Below are positions 7,700-18,600 of a stretch of 64,000 nucleotides of DNA, piece after piece (the stretch's first letter is position 1; every line of letters begins with the position of its first letter). Origin of the DNA: Limosilactobacillus caccae. Lineage in GTDB: Bacteria > Bacillota > Bacilli > Lactobacillales > Lactobacillaceae. The notes under the pieces are model-generated. The model did not search any database, had not been told where the DNA came from, and saw nothing but the letters and a program-made list of their open reading frames with translations. A program made the translations under genes and the position numbers. The stretch is from contig NZ_FTOY01000010.1 of the NCBI RefSeq assembly GCF_900156885.1, positions 124,001 to 188,000 on the forward strand, in the 5' to 3' direction.

Positions 7700-8158
7700 C
7701 TAAGCACGAGCCTCAACAACGTCCGCCAGGTGCTCAGCTACCCATGCCTGGGCACGTTCAACTAAACTAGTGACACTGCCGTTTTGGTCAGTCTCGTTGG
7801 CTAGTTCGTCAATCCGCAGGCCGGTCTTATTGACGTCCTCGCTTTCCATAACCATGTATAAGTTAACCGGGTATTCCAGTTCCTTGTCCAGCAGCTTGCC
7901 GTCAAGCCGCTCGGCCTCCGCCATCGGGATATTGATCAAGTTGGTCTCTAAACGAACACTCACCGGGTCCCCTTTTTTCATCTTAACAGTCATCTCATAT
8001 TGACCAAGGTGACCGGTGTCAAGCTGGTCGATCATAAACTTAATTGCCGCAGTCAGGACCGTCTTTTGCTGCGCCTGGGCCGCCGTCTTATCAACACGCT
8101 CTGTCACTACTTGATCACCAGTTAATTGGGCCAGGTAATCCGCTACTGACATCTTCAT
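7700..8158 (-). CDS. Hypothetical cytosolic protein
   Basis: A 152-residue acidic, soluble protein with no signal peptide and no family I recognise. It alternates short helices (AQAQQKTVLTAAIKFMIDQLD) with strands (YEMTVKMKKGDPVSVRLET), suggesting a compact alpha/beta fold. Its ATG overlaps the TGA stop of the upstream membrane protein gene (ATGA at 8155-8158), so translation is coupled and the two products probably act together. No catalytic motif was seen. Confidence 0.7.
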   Translation of the reverse strand: MKMSVADYLAQLTGDQVVTERVDKTAAQAQQKTVLTAAIKFMIDQLDTGHLGQYEMTVKMKKGDPVSVRLETNLINIPMAEAERLDGKLLDKELEYPVNLYMVMESEDVNKTGLRIDELANETDQNGSVTSLVERAQAWVAEHLADVVEARA

Positions 8159-8562
8159 TTTTTCATCCGCTCCTCATACTCTGCAATCTTTTTCTTGGTG
8201 TACTCCCCGCGTTGCTTAACCCCGTAGTAAACGCCAGCCGCACCAAGTAAAATTCCTACGATACTAAATGCTTGAATAAATAATCCGTACGCGCTTTGCC
8301 GCGGGCTAACCATTTGGAAGGCCGCAAAACTGGCAATCGCAAAATACAGGTTTACTAAAATCGTGGCGTATGCACAAAAACGCATCTTGAGCATTGCCAA
8401 GCCGTTAACGATCACGGCCAGGACGATAAATAATCCTAACCGTGGCCATACCGCACCACTAGCAAGGCTTTGGCCGTGTTGTACAAACATAACGGCGTCC
8501 AAAATCAAGGCAACCACTGCTGCCACTGAAGTAACAATAATTACCTTTTGATAATTTTTCAT
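8155..8562 (-). CDS. Hypothetical small membrane protein
   Basis: A 135-residue protein with four predicted membrane helices (roughly residues 7-27, 38-56, 64-84 and 96-114) and a charged C-terminal tail, EYTKKKIAEYEERMKK, on the cytoplasmic side. It is the first gene of a two-gene unit; its stop overlaps the start of the soluble partner. No family could be named from sequence alone. Confidence 0.65.
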   Translation of the reverse strand: MKNYQKVIIVTSVAAVVALILDAVMFVQHGQSLASGAVWPRLGLFIVLAVIVNGLAMLKMRFCAYATILVNLYFAIASFAAFQMVSPRQSAYGLFIQAFSIVGILLGAAGVYYGVKQRGEYTKKKIAEYEERMKK

Positions 8563-8621
8563 TCAATTTGCCAACTTTCTTATTTAATTAGGTTTTTCAC
8601 TACCTACTTTACCTTTAAAAC

Positions 8622-8653
8622 AATAAAGAGGCTAGGTCTCTAGCCTCTTTATT
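8622..8653. terminator. Terminator after lplA, 14-bp perfect stem
   Basis: AATAAAGAGGCTAG pairs perfectly with CTAGCCTCTTTATT over a 4-nt loop. It lies downstream of lplA on the minus strand and upstream of the two unknown genes. Confidence 0.85.
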
Positions 8654-8679
8654 TTACTAAATCATCCTTTAAAGCTCAA

Positions 8680-9693
8680 TTAGGCTAACAGGTCCGCCAC
8701 TTCTGCCGTTGGAATCCCGGTAATGTATTGCTGGGTACCAACTTCCTCGAGGACCTTTGCAATTGCATCGTGGTCGTACTTAACCCCTTCAAGGCGTTTT
8801 GCTAACGCGCTGATGTCTTGCGGACCGAAGAAGTCACCGTAGAACTTAACATTCTTGATAATCCCGTCCTTTACGTCAAAGCGGGCATCGATTGTCCCCA
8901 TATCAAAGTGCTTCCGCCGCTTAATCGTAAACTCCGGTGACTTGCCGTAGACCCAATCCCAGTTGTTGTAGTACTGTTCGTAGATCTTATCAATTTCCTT
9001 TTGATCTGCTGGGGTAACCACGTATTGTTTATCCTTAACCTCAGCTAAACTATCAACGTGGTACAAGCCCTTAATTAATTCGTCACGGAACGTTGGCACG
9101 TCGATGTCTTGATACTTTTCATCCAGGTATGGCCGAAGGTTGGTAACCCGCGAGCGAACCGACTTAATCCCCTTTGAAGCAATCTTATCCTTGGCAACGT
9201 GAAGCGCATCCGCAACTACGCTCAAGTCGACGTTGAGCATCAAGGTCCCGTGAGAGAAGGTCTTACCGTTACGTGAATACATAGCGTTGCCTGAGAATTT
9301 CTTCCCATCGACAAGGATATCATTCCGGCCACTAACTTCGGCAGTCGTTGCGCCCATTTGGTGGAGAACGTCGACAATCGGCTTCGTAAAGGACTTGAAG
9401 TCACCAAATTCTTCACTATCACTTGGCACTACAAAGCTAAAGCAAAGGTTACCAAGGTCTTGGTAGACAGCGCCACCACCGGATAGCCGCCGGGTGACCC
9501 GGATGTTATGCTCTTTTACATAGTCGTGGTTAATCTCTTCCAGGGTATTCTGGTTCCGCCCGACGATGATACATGGTTCTTCGTAATAGAATAAAACCAA
9601 TGGCTCATCCCCAAAATCCTTGTTGTTCATCAGGTACTGTTCGGTTGCGAGGTTCATCCCAATATTGTGGGAAGTCATTGATACATAACGCAT
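8680..9693 (-). CDS. lplA: Lipoate-protein ligase A
   Basis: A 337-residue cytosolic ligase of normal length. It activates lipoate with ATP and attaches it to E2 or GcvH lipoyl domains. Visible signatures: RRLSGGGAVYQDLGNLCFSF (lipoate/AMP-binding loop, residues about 69-88), NDILVDGKKFSGNAM with the catalytic Lys near residue 131, and SHGTLMLNVD just after. The C-terminal third is the accessory domain found in bacterial LplA. AGAAGGGATATACCT precedes the ATG. Transcribed alone from its own promoter, divergent from the stress-protein operon. Confidence 0.93.
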   Translation of the reverse strand: MRYVSMTSHNIGMNLATEQYLMNNKDFGDEPLVLFYYEEPCIIVGRNQNTLEEINHDYVKEHNIRVTRRLSGGGAVYQDLGNLCFSFVVPSDSEEFGDFKSFTKPIVDVLHQMGATTAEVSGRNDILVDGKKFSGNAMYSRNGKTFSHGTLMLNVDLSVVADALHVAKDKIASKGIKSVRSRVTNLRPYLDEKYQDIDVPTFRDELIKGLYHVDSLAEVKDKQYVVTPADQKEIDKIYEQYYNNWDWVYGKSPEFTIKRRKHFDMGTIDARFDVKDGIIKNVKFYGDFFGPQDISALAKRLEGVKYDHDAIAKVLEEVGTQQYITGIPTAEVADLLA

Positions 9694-9726
9694 AGGTATA
9701 TCCCTTCTCTTGTGAAATCATAAACA

Positions 9727-9755
9727 ATAATAGACTAAAACTTAAATTCTGTCAT
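9727..9755 (-). promoter_or_regulatory. lplA promoter
   Basis: Minus strand: -35 ATGACA (9750-9755), 17-nt spacer, -10 TATTAT (9727-9732), about 35 nt before the start codon. Confidence 0.6.
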
Positions 9756-9794
9756 TTAAGTATCCACATGTAGTTTAAGCCCTTTGGTAAGCGT

Positions 9795-9822
9795 TTGCAA
9801 GCAATTAATAGATAGTTATAAT
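9795..9822 (+). promoter_or_regulatory. Promoter of the usp-GTPase operon
   Basis: -35 TTGCAA (9795-9800), 16-nt spacer, perfect -10 TATAAT (9817-9822). This gives a leader of about 70 nt, which contains a second TATAAT at 9862-9867 without a good -35. Confidence 0.55.
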
Positions 9823-9898
9823 TTCCCTGCTTTTTACGAGATTTTTACTAGTAAAACAATTTATAATATAAGTAACTACTATTCGGAGGTGTCACATT

Positions 9899-10366
9899 AT
9901 GACAAACAGCAACCCATACCAACACATTTTAGCAGCCGTGGACGGTTCAAAGATTACCAGCAAGGTCCTCGACAGCGCGATCAAGGCCGCCTTACGCAAT
10001 AACGCAGACTTAAACATCTTGCGGATCGTTCAGATCACCCAGCTGACTGATGGTTACAGCAATGCCAGCATGAACAGTGAACAGACCTACAGCATCGTTA
10101 AGACCACCAAGGAGCGGCTTGAAGATCTGCAAAAGAAAGCTGAAGAAGCCGGAGTTAAGAATGTTAGTATCCATATCCGTTTTGGCAACCCCAAGCGGGT
10201 CATTGCCCGGGAATTTCCGGATGACCATCAGACCGACCTAATCGTGATGGGGGCAACCGGGGTTTCCGGAATCGAACGAGTTGTCCTCGGTTCAGTCACT
10301 CATTATGTCAGCCGGATGGCCCCTTGTGACGTGATGGTCGTCCGGCCCAACAAGGAAGATAAATAG
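9899..10366 (+). CDS. Universal stress protein, UspA family
   Basis: A 155-residue cytosolic protein. The N-terminal strand HILAAVDGSKIT and the C-terminal ATP-binding signature GATG-x2-G-x9-GS (GATGVSGIERVVLGSVTHYV) mark an ATP-binding Usp. These proteins bind ATP and support survival under stress; the precise client is unknown. GGAGGTGTCACATT precedes the ATG. A GTPase gene follows after 11 nt and uses an overlapping ribosome binding site, so both are one operon. Confidence 0.92.
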   Translation: MTNSNPYQHILAAVDGSKITSKVLDSAIKAALRNNADLNILRIVQITQLTDGYSNASMNSEQTYSIVKTTKERLEDLQKKAEEAGVKNVSIHIRFGNPKRVIAREFPDDHQTDLIVMGATGVSGIERVVLGSVTHYVSRMAPCDVMVVRPNKEDK

Positions 10367-10377
10367 GAGGAATTTTT

Positions 10378-12306
10378 GTGAAAAAGATTGTTGCTGGAAT
10401 CGTTGCCCACGTTGATGCGGGAAAGACGACCCTTACCGAAGCATTAATGTATAATACGGGAACCGTCCGCAAACTGGGGCGGGTTGACAACGGGGACGCC
10501 TTCCTCGATCCGGACGCCCTCGAAAAGCAACGGGGAATCACCATCTTTTCACACCAAGCAGAGCTACAATTCAACGACCTCTCACTAACCCTGCTCGATA
10601 CCCCCGGACACGTCGACTTTGCTAGCCAGACTGAGCAAGTCCTGCCTGTCTTGGACTACGCCATCCTCGTCGTTTCCGCCACGGATGGTATTCAAGGCTA
10701 TACCCGGACCCTCTGGCGCCTGCTCACCCGTTACCAGGTACCGACGTTTATCTTTATTAATAAAACAGACGTGGTTGGCGCCGCCCCTGCGCAGGTGGTC
10801 ACTGAGCTCCAGCAGCAGTTTTCTGCCGGCTGTCTCACCTTTGCCGGTGAGCTTTCCGCAGCGACAAAAGAAGCGATTGCCATGCAAGACGATGACGCGC
10901 TGGAAAGCTACTTAGCCACCGGCGACCTCAGTGAAGACACCATCCAGCAACTGATTAAGCAGCGGAAGGTCTTCCCGTGTTATGAAGGGGCCGCCCTAAA
11001 GCTTGCAGGCATCGATGACTTGCTTACCGGGCTCGAAAAGTGGACCATGGCACCGACGTTTGAAAATGATTTTGCCGGCCGGGTCTTCAAAATCTCCCAT
11101 GATGAAAAAGGTGAACGGCTCAGCTGGATCCGCGTCACGGGAGGTACCCTGCCTGCTAAAATGAAGCTCACGGATGCCGAAAAGGTCAACCAAATCCGCC
11201 TTTATAACGGGGCAAAATTCACTATCGAGCAGGCAATCCCTACTGGCGGGGTGGCGGCCGTAACCGGCTTGACGAGCACGAAACCTGGGCAAGGACTCGG
11301 GGCGACAACAGACCTCCCCGCCCCATTGATCCAGCCCGTCCTTAACTATGCCGTCCAGGTCGACCAAGCAAATATCCATGCCTGTTTGACGGCTTTGCAG
11401 GAGCTGGGTGATGAAGACCCCCAACTCCACGTAACGTGGTCACCGCACTTGCAAGAAATCCATGTCCAGATCATGGGGGAAGTCCAGCTTGAAATCATCC
11501 AGCAACTCCTCAAGGAGCGTTACCAGCTTGACGTCAGTTTTGACCAGGGACAAATCCTGTACAAGGAAACAGTCACGGCCCCGATCGAAGGTGTCGGCCA
11601 CTTTGAGCCTCTTCGTCACTACGCTGAAGCCCACCTCTTAATTGAGCCAGGAAAGCCGGGCACGGGCATCCAGTACGCAAGTGACTGTAGCGTTGACGTT
11701 CTCGACCGCAACTGGCAACACCAGATTCTGACCGCCCTAAAGCAAAAAGAACACCGCGGCGTCCTCACCGGTGCCCCGCTGACCGATGTCAAGATTACCT
11801 TGATTGGGGGAAAAGGCAGCATCGTACACTCCGTTGGTGGGGACTTCCGCCAAGCAGCATGGCGGGCCGTCCGCCAGGGCTTGATGACCCTCGCAGGGCA
11901 AAATGCCTGTGAGCTGTTAGAGCCGTGGTACCAGTTCCGCTTAACCATCCCCAGTGACCAGGTTGGCCGGGCGATTAACGACATCCAGCAACGACACGGG
12001 TCATTCTCCCTCGGTGACGACGATGGCAGCGGGCTGACCACGATCACCGGTCAAGCCCCGGTCGCCACAATGCGGGATTACGCAAAAGATGTCCGCGCCT
12101 ACACCCATGGTCAGGGACAAATTGATCTCGTTGTCAACGGCTACCAGCCCTGCCATAACAGCGCAGAAGTCATTGCGGCGGCTAACTACGACCCCGTCAG
12201 TGACCTAGAAAATACCCCCGATTCTGTTTTCTGTGCTCACGGTGCAGGTTACCCGGTGCGGTGGGATAAGCTTCCCGAAATGGCCCACTTCCCGTATCGT
12301 AAATAA
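10378..12306 (+). CDS. Tet(M)/EF-G-like translational GTPase (ribosomal protection protein homologue)
   Basis: A 642-residue protein, the length of Tet(M). It starts at GTG 10378 after TAGGAGGAATTTTT. The G domain is complete: AHVDAGKTT (P loop), RGITI (switch I), DTPGHVDF (switch II), NKTD (G4). EF-G-like domains III-V follow. Such proteins act on the 70S ribosome. The tip of the domain IV loop, which in Tet(M)/Tet(O) reads YSPVST before PADFR and displaces tetracycline, is here the shorter HSVGGDFR. It may therefore be a housekeeping or stress GTPase rather than a resistance determinant. It is cotranscribed with the Usp gene and its codon use looks native. Confidence 0.82.
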   Translation: MKKIVAGIVAHVDAGKTTLTEALMYNTGTVRKLGRVDNGDAFLDPDALEKQRGITIFSHQAELQFNDLSLTLLDTPGHVDFASQTEQVLPVLDYAILVVSATDGIQGYTRTLWRLLTRYQVPTFIFINKTDVVGAAPAQVVTELQQQFSAGCLTFAGELSAATKEAIAMQDDDALESYLATGDLSEDTIQQLIKQRKVFPCYEGAALKLAGIDDLLTGLEKWTMAPTFENDFAGRVFKISHDEKGERLSWIRVTGGTLPAKMKLTDAEKVNQIRLYNGAKFTIEQAIPTGGVAAVTGLTSTKPGQGLGATTDLPAPLIQPVLNYAVQVDQANIHACLTALQELGDEDPQLHVTWSPHLQEIHVQIMGEVQLEIIQQLLKERYQLDVSFDQGQILYKETVTAPIEGVGHFEPLRHYAEAHLLIEPGKPGTGIQYASDCSVDVLDRNWQHQILTALKQKEHRGVLTGAPLTDVKITLIGGKGSIVHSVGGDFRQAAWRAVRQGLMTLAGQNACELLEPWYQFRLTIPSDQVGRAINDIQQRHGSFSLGDDDGSGLTTITGQAPVATMRDYAKDVRAYTHGQGQIDLVVNGYQPCHNSAEVIAAANYDPVSDLENTPDSVFCAHGAGYPVRWDKLPEMAHFPYRK

Positions 12307-12310
12307 TTCA

Positions 12311-12355
12311 AAAAGAGCGTCCAGGTACCCACAAGGAATATCTGGACGCTCTTTT
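12311..12355 (+). terminator. Terminator of the usp-GTPase operon
   Basis: AAAAGAGCGTCCAG pairs perfectly with CTGGACGCTCTTTT (14 bp). Confidence 0.88.
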
Positions 12356-12575
12356 AATAACGATATTGCTATTATTGAGAATAAACTTGCTGAGCTACAG
12401 GGGGTGTATCTCAACTGTGTACTCTTTCCTACTGCTCATTCATCCTTAAATCCATCGGCAAGAAAAGTTGTTTTCAAAATCAAGTAAAATTCACAGCATC
12501 ATATATATTAACATACTTGCAGTAAATCGTCTAATTCATAGAAGAAATTAGACACTAACGATGTGTTGCTCACAG
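12356..12575. other. Intergenic gap between converging units, no gene seen
   Basis: AT-rich spacer between two terminators. A weak inverted repeat GTCTAATT/AATTAGAC lies near 12530-12553. No credible ORF or promoter was seen. Confidence 0.5.
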
Positions 12576-12621
12576 AAAAAGGCGTCACCACTCATCCTTG
12601 AATGAGTGGGACGCCTTTTTT
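12576..12621 (-). terminator. Terminator of the 6851-residue adhesin gene
   Basis: Minus strand: AAAAAAGGCGTC then CCACTCAT, pairing with ATGAGTGG and GACGCC across a short loop, ending in a T run. Confidence 0.85.
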
Positions 12622-12651
12622 GTCCCGAAAGACTAATCGTCACGGTATGAA

Positions 12652-15600
12652 CTAATCATCTTGCTTCTTTTTGCGCTTTGCAAGGCCAAAGAGGCTCGTT
12701 AATGTCGCCATTCCTAAGCCGAGCATTGCGGATGTCTTAGAAGCATCGTTACCAGTTTGTGGTAACTTCTTCGCCGCAGCGTGGTCCTTACCGTCACTAT
12801 CACCCTTAACGGTTGTGTCAGTTGTCGTAACAGTAGCGTTAGCTTGACCGTTATCTGATGTTTGTTCGCCAGTATTAGTAGTGTCAACTGCTACCTCAGT
12901 ATTATCTGTTGTATCAGGCAGTGAATCTTCACTAGTCGTGTCTTGATCCGCTGCTGGAGTTGGCACAGTGATCGTTACCGTTACCTGGGTAACTGATCCA
13001 TCTGGGTATTTCACATCGACAACTTCCTCGTGATCACCATAAACCTTCACGTCCTGAACGACCTTGGCTAAGTCATGCCATTCGTAGCTAGTGCCAGCTG
13101 GCAAGTCAGCCTTGTTGGTAATCAAGTCCGCTGGGGTTGGAACCTGACCGTGTGGGGTCGTTACTGGTTTAACTTGTGGAGCAACCTTATCAACCGGACT
13201 TGCTGGTTCATTGACGTGAACCGTCGTTGAAACCTTATCCTGTGAACCATCTGGGTAAGTTACCACAATCGTTACCGTCTTGTCGCCCGGCGTCGTGGTA
13301 TCTGGAGTGGTCTCCCAATCGCAATGAGTTCCGGCTGGCAGATCATCCTTATTCTTAATCCCATCTGCTGGGTCTGGCAGATTACCTGGTTCAACAGTGA
13401 TTACTTGACCGACTGGGTTGTTCTTATCAGCGTCAGATAGTGCAGGTGTGTTGTCCTTAACGTGGATTGTTACTGGAATTTCATCCTTAGAACCATCTGG
13501 GTAAGTGACTTCAATCACAGCAGTTGTGTCACCTGGCTTCGTGGTATCAGGGGTCTTACCGTCCTTCCAAGTGTAGGTCGTCTTCGCACCTGGGTTCTGT
13601 GGATCAGTAAGCTTGTCCAAGTCACCCGCATTGGCAATCCCGTCCTTTGGATCTGGGGTTTCGCCTTCGTTGACAATGATCTCTTGAACCTTCGGCGTAT
13701 TTTGATCCGCTTGCGTTGGGTTCTTCGTATAGGTAACGTCCGTTGGGATCTCAATTGGATCGTGGCCCGGAATTGTTACGGTTACACTTGTCTTTTGACC
13801 GTCACCCTTCTTCGTTGGATCTGGCGTTTGGCCCTTCGTCCATTCAACATTTGTACCTTCTGGCAACTTAGTTGGATCGTCAATGACATCAGTTGGTGTC
13901 TTAGGATCAGTTACTGAAGGCTTTACAGAAACAACCACAATTGTAACTGTTGGGTGGTCAACCGATGGATGTTCTGCAGTATTGTCTGGGTAAGTGACTG
14001 TTACTGGAACAGTGATTACGTCAGTTGATTGACCTTCAGGAACGGTTACCGTAATGGTACCAGTTGATGGATCAACATTAATCCAGTCTGGTGTTTCTGG
14101 GTCCGTCGTGTAAGTTACCTTACCAGTTGGGTGTTGACCATCTGGGTATTGAACATCAGTCGTCGTTGTCTTACCTGGCATTGTCACAACTGCTGGGTAA
14201 GATGGGCTGTACTTGTCAGCGTCAGATGGTGCAGGCGTGTTGTCCTTAACGTGGATCGTTACTGGAACTTCATCCTTAGAACCATCTGGGTAAGTGACTT
14301 CGATCACAGCCGTTGTGTCACCTGGCTTCGTGGTATCTGGTGTCTTACCGTCTTGCCAAGTGTAAGTTGTCTTCGCATCTGGGTTCTGTGGATCAGTAAG
14401 CTTGTCTAAGTCAGCTGAGTTCTCAATCCCGTCCTTTGGATCTGGAGTTTCACCCTCATTGACGGTGATGTCTTGAACCTTCGGTGTGACTTGATCCGCT
14501 TGTGTTGGGTTCTTCGTGTAAGAAATCTCAACTTGTGGATCCTTGTAGCCATCAGTGACATTGTCAACCGCTGGCACTTCGGTGTGACTTGGCGTGTAAC
14601 CAGCAATCGTTGGTACAGTAACCTTATCAAAGCTACCAGTCGTCCATGGGTTGAATGTTACCTTCTTAGTTACTTCGTCGTAGGCCCCAGTTCTCGTGAT
14701 CGTAATCGTTTGACTCATGTCAACCTTGCTACCATCTGGCTTCGTGACCGTGATTGTCCGGGTAAGCTCTTTAGCAAAGTCACTAGTCTTGTAACCTGCC
14801 GGAACGTGGTCCTTATCAGCTGCCGTAGTAGTGTGAACAACGTGGATCGTTACCGGCTGGTTGTCAGCAGTGAAGGTGTAATTAGTTGGGAGCGTTTGAT
14901 CCGCAGCTAATTCGTAACCACTAGGTACTGCTAGACCAGTAGCCTTTGTGTCACCAGTGTTACCAGCAAGGATGATGGTTTCAACCAACTTGCCGTTCGC
15001 TGTATCATCAACGAACTTGAAGGCAACGGATTGATCACCGGCGTTGTAGTTGATTGTCACGTCATGGTTAGTCCAGTCAGTGATTTCAGCATTTGTTGGT
15101 GTAACTTCCGGCGCAGTCTTATCAGCCGTGTAACCCTTGATTTCTGGTGCAGCAACTGCAGCAAACTTAGCTTGCGCTGGGTCAGCTGGTGTCCAGTTAC
15201 CATAAGTTACTTCACGGGTTACATTATCGATTGCCGCATTCCGCTTGTAGCTAAGCTGTTGCGTAATCGTGTTCTTCGTGCCATCTGGGTTAACAATCGT
15301 CACCGTTCTGCTGATCGTCTTGTTCAAGTCATCGTAATCAACACCTGCTGGGTAATGTTGATCCTTCGTGCCTGGAATCTTGTCACCTGGCTTCTTCGGA
15401 TCGTCAGGATTTACCGTGGTTTCACCATGCTTGATGGCAACGTTGATGGCAGTGTCCTTGTCAGGTGCTGGGATCGTGAAGTCACTTGGCGTGTCAACTA
15501 ATTCCCAACCATCGGGAACCGGAACATCTGAACCATGCTTCTGCTCATCGGTCTTACCAGTTACTTGCGCATCTGGAACACCGGCATCGTTGCCGTCCTT

Positions 15601-18600
15601 ATCAACATAATGGAATGTTTGGTGAGAATCGTCAGCCGTGTAGGTGATGTTAACCGGCGTATCAACGTACTTGTCAGTGACATTTTCAACTGCTGGAACT
15701 TCAGTTTGACTTGGCGTGTAACCATCAACAGTTGGAATATCTGTTACCTTGTCAAACTTACCAGTTGACCATGGGTTCCAGTTGATATCACCAGTAGCTT
15801 CGTCGTAAGTACCAGTTCTTTCAAGAGTGATCGTTTGACTCTTGTTGATCTTAGTACCGTCTGGTGTAGTTATGGTGATTGTCCGCGTGATGTTCTTAGT
15901 GAATTCACTCTTATCATGACCCGCAGGAACGTGGTCCTTGTCGGCCGGTTGAGTAGCGTGAACTAAGTGAATTGTTACTGCTTGGTTATCGTCAGTAAAG
16001 GTGTAGTTAGCAGGAAGAGTTTCATCCTTCGCTAATTCATAACCATTAGGTACTGACAAGTTAGTAGCCTTCTTTTCACCAGTGTTACCTGCAAGAGTGA
16101 TAGTTTCAACTAACTCACCATTCTTATCATCATCAACGAACTTAAATTCAACTGATTGATCACCAGCAGTGTAGTTAATAGTTACATCATGATCTGCCTT
16201 TACCCAGTTACTAATTTGAGCATTAGTTGGTGTTACTTCTGGAGCAGTCTTATCGGCCGTGTAACCCTTGATTTCTGGTGCAACAACTTCTTCAAACTTA
16301 GTTAGAGCTGAATCAGTTGGTGTCCAGCTACCGTAAGTTACCTCATGAGTAACTTTATCGACAGTAGCGTTTCTCTGGTAACTCAATTCTTGGGTAATTA
16401 TAGACTTAGTACCATCTGGCTTAACAATCGTAATCGTTCTATTGATTGTCTTGTTTAAGTCATCATGGTCAATACCAGCTGGGTAATGTTGATCATTTGT
16501 GCCTGGAATCTTATCTCCTGGCTTCTTTGGATCATTAGGATTTACCGTAATTTCACCATGCTTGATGGCAACATTGATGGCAGTGTCCTTATCAGGTGCT
16601 GGGATCGTGAAGTCACTTGGCGTGTCAACTAATTCCCAACCATCTGGAACCGGAACATCTGAACCATGCTTTTGTTCATCGGTCTTACCAGTTACTTGAA
16701 CATCTGGAACACCGGCATCGTTGCCGTCCTTATCAACATAATGGAATGTTTGGTGAGAATCGTCAGCGGTGTAGGTGATCTTAGTATCTGGATCAGTCCA
16801 GTTACTAATCTCATCATTAGTTGGTGTCTTAGCATCAACCTTAGTTTGACTAGCAGTATAGCCATCAACCGTTGGCACAGTAAATTCTGCAAAACCGTCT
16901 TTGCCAACAGTCTTAGGAGTCCACTCACCATAAGTTACTGAACCATCAACATCATCAACACTTGCTGTTCTTTGGAAGCTAAGTGTTTGAGTGGTCTTGT
17001 GTTCGCCAGTCTTAGGATCAGTTACAGTGATCGTTCTAGTAATGGTCTTATTAAGATCATTTTCGTGAGCACCTTGGATTTCCTTACCAGTTGACGTCTT
17101 GTCTCCTGGCTTCTTAGGATCAGTTGGTTGAACAGTAGTCTTGTGGTGTTCAACCTTGACCGTGATGTCTTGGTTATCCTTAGCCTTGAAAGTTACAGTT
17201 TCTGGTACAGATTGGCCTTGACTTAAAGTCCAACCTGTTGGAATTTGAGCAGTTACGTTAACTGTTTGGTCAGTCGTACCGTCTACCTTTTGTTTACCAA
17301 CTTCATTCCCATCTTTGTCTTGGTAAATAATGTTGATTGATTGAGCATTGGCAGTGTAAGTAATGTTTACTGGTGTATCTACGTACTTGTCAGTGACATT
17401 GCTCTCAGCTGCAACACTTGCTTGACTTGGAGTGTATCCATCAACAGTTGGTGCGACATATTCGTCGAAGCTACCCTTAGTCCAGTCACCGAACACTATC
17501 TTCTTGGTTATTTCATCATAAGTACCAGTTCTGGTGATGGTAGTTGTTTGACTATGATCTTCTGGAGTCGTCTGACCAGGCTTAGTAACTTTGATTGTCC
17601 GAGTGATGTCCTGAGTGAAGTCAGCCTTAGTGTAACCATCTGGAACATGGTCCTTGTCAACAGACTTAGTTGCATGAGTTACTTTAATTTGAATTGGCTG
17701 TGCATTAGGAGCAAATGTGAAGCTCTTAGTGTAGTCGCCATCAAGTTGGTAACCTTCAGGGATGTTCAAGAGAACTTGACCATCTTCTGCAGTACCAGCA
17801 GCAATCAATTGCTTAGTTTGACCAGTTTGACCACCGTCAACAGTTTGCGTACCAACGACTTTATTGTTATCGCCTGGGAATGAACTTACGTATTCAATCT
17901 TTTGGCTCAAACCACTTTGGGCGCGGTAAGTAATTTCGTGGATATTCTTAGCGTCATCCCACTTGGTAATTGCATCGTTGCTCAAGGTTGGAGCTGAAAC
18001 AGTTGAACCATCCTTACCGTCAACTTGAGCAATGTAACCATCCTTACCAGTTGCGTTTACAGCATCGAAGCTACTCTTTGAGCCCTTCTTAGCAGTCCAA
18101 TTGCCATAAGTTACTTGTCCAGTAACTTCGTCAATGTCAGCTGTTCTTTGGAAGTTCAAAGTTTGTGAGTTCAATTGCTGCTTAGCTTGACCTAGAAGAG
18201 TTTCGTTAACTACTTGCGTAATTGACTTATTCAAATCAGATTCACTAACGCCACTTGGATACTTAGGACCATCTGGATTCTTAGGATCGATTGGATCAGT
18301 AGGATTCTTTGGCTGATCTGGATTTACAGTAATGTGACCATGCTTGATCTTAACGTTGATTGCAGTATCTGTTGCAGGAATTGTGAAGTCCTGGATTGGA
18401 TCTACTAATTCCCAACCTGCTGGAATAGTAACGTCTGAACCGTGCTTTTGATCACCAGTCTTACCAGTTATAACAGCATCAGGAATCTTGTTACCATTCT
18501 TATCAACAGCGTCCTTACCATCTTCAGTAATGAAGTGGAATGATTGCTGTGATTCATTAGCCACATAAGTAACTTTAACCTTTGGATCAGTATAGTTTGA

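Noticed and set aside
9784-10002. 72-codon plus-strand frame overlapping the Usp leader and start
   Set aside because: It overlaps the confident Usp gene in another frame, has no ribosome binding site and starts within the promoter region.
10378-12306. Acquired tetracycline-resistance gene
   Set aside because: No mobile element or foreign composition around it, operon with a native Usp gene, and the key domain IV loop of Tet(M) is missing.
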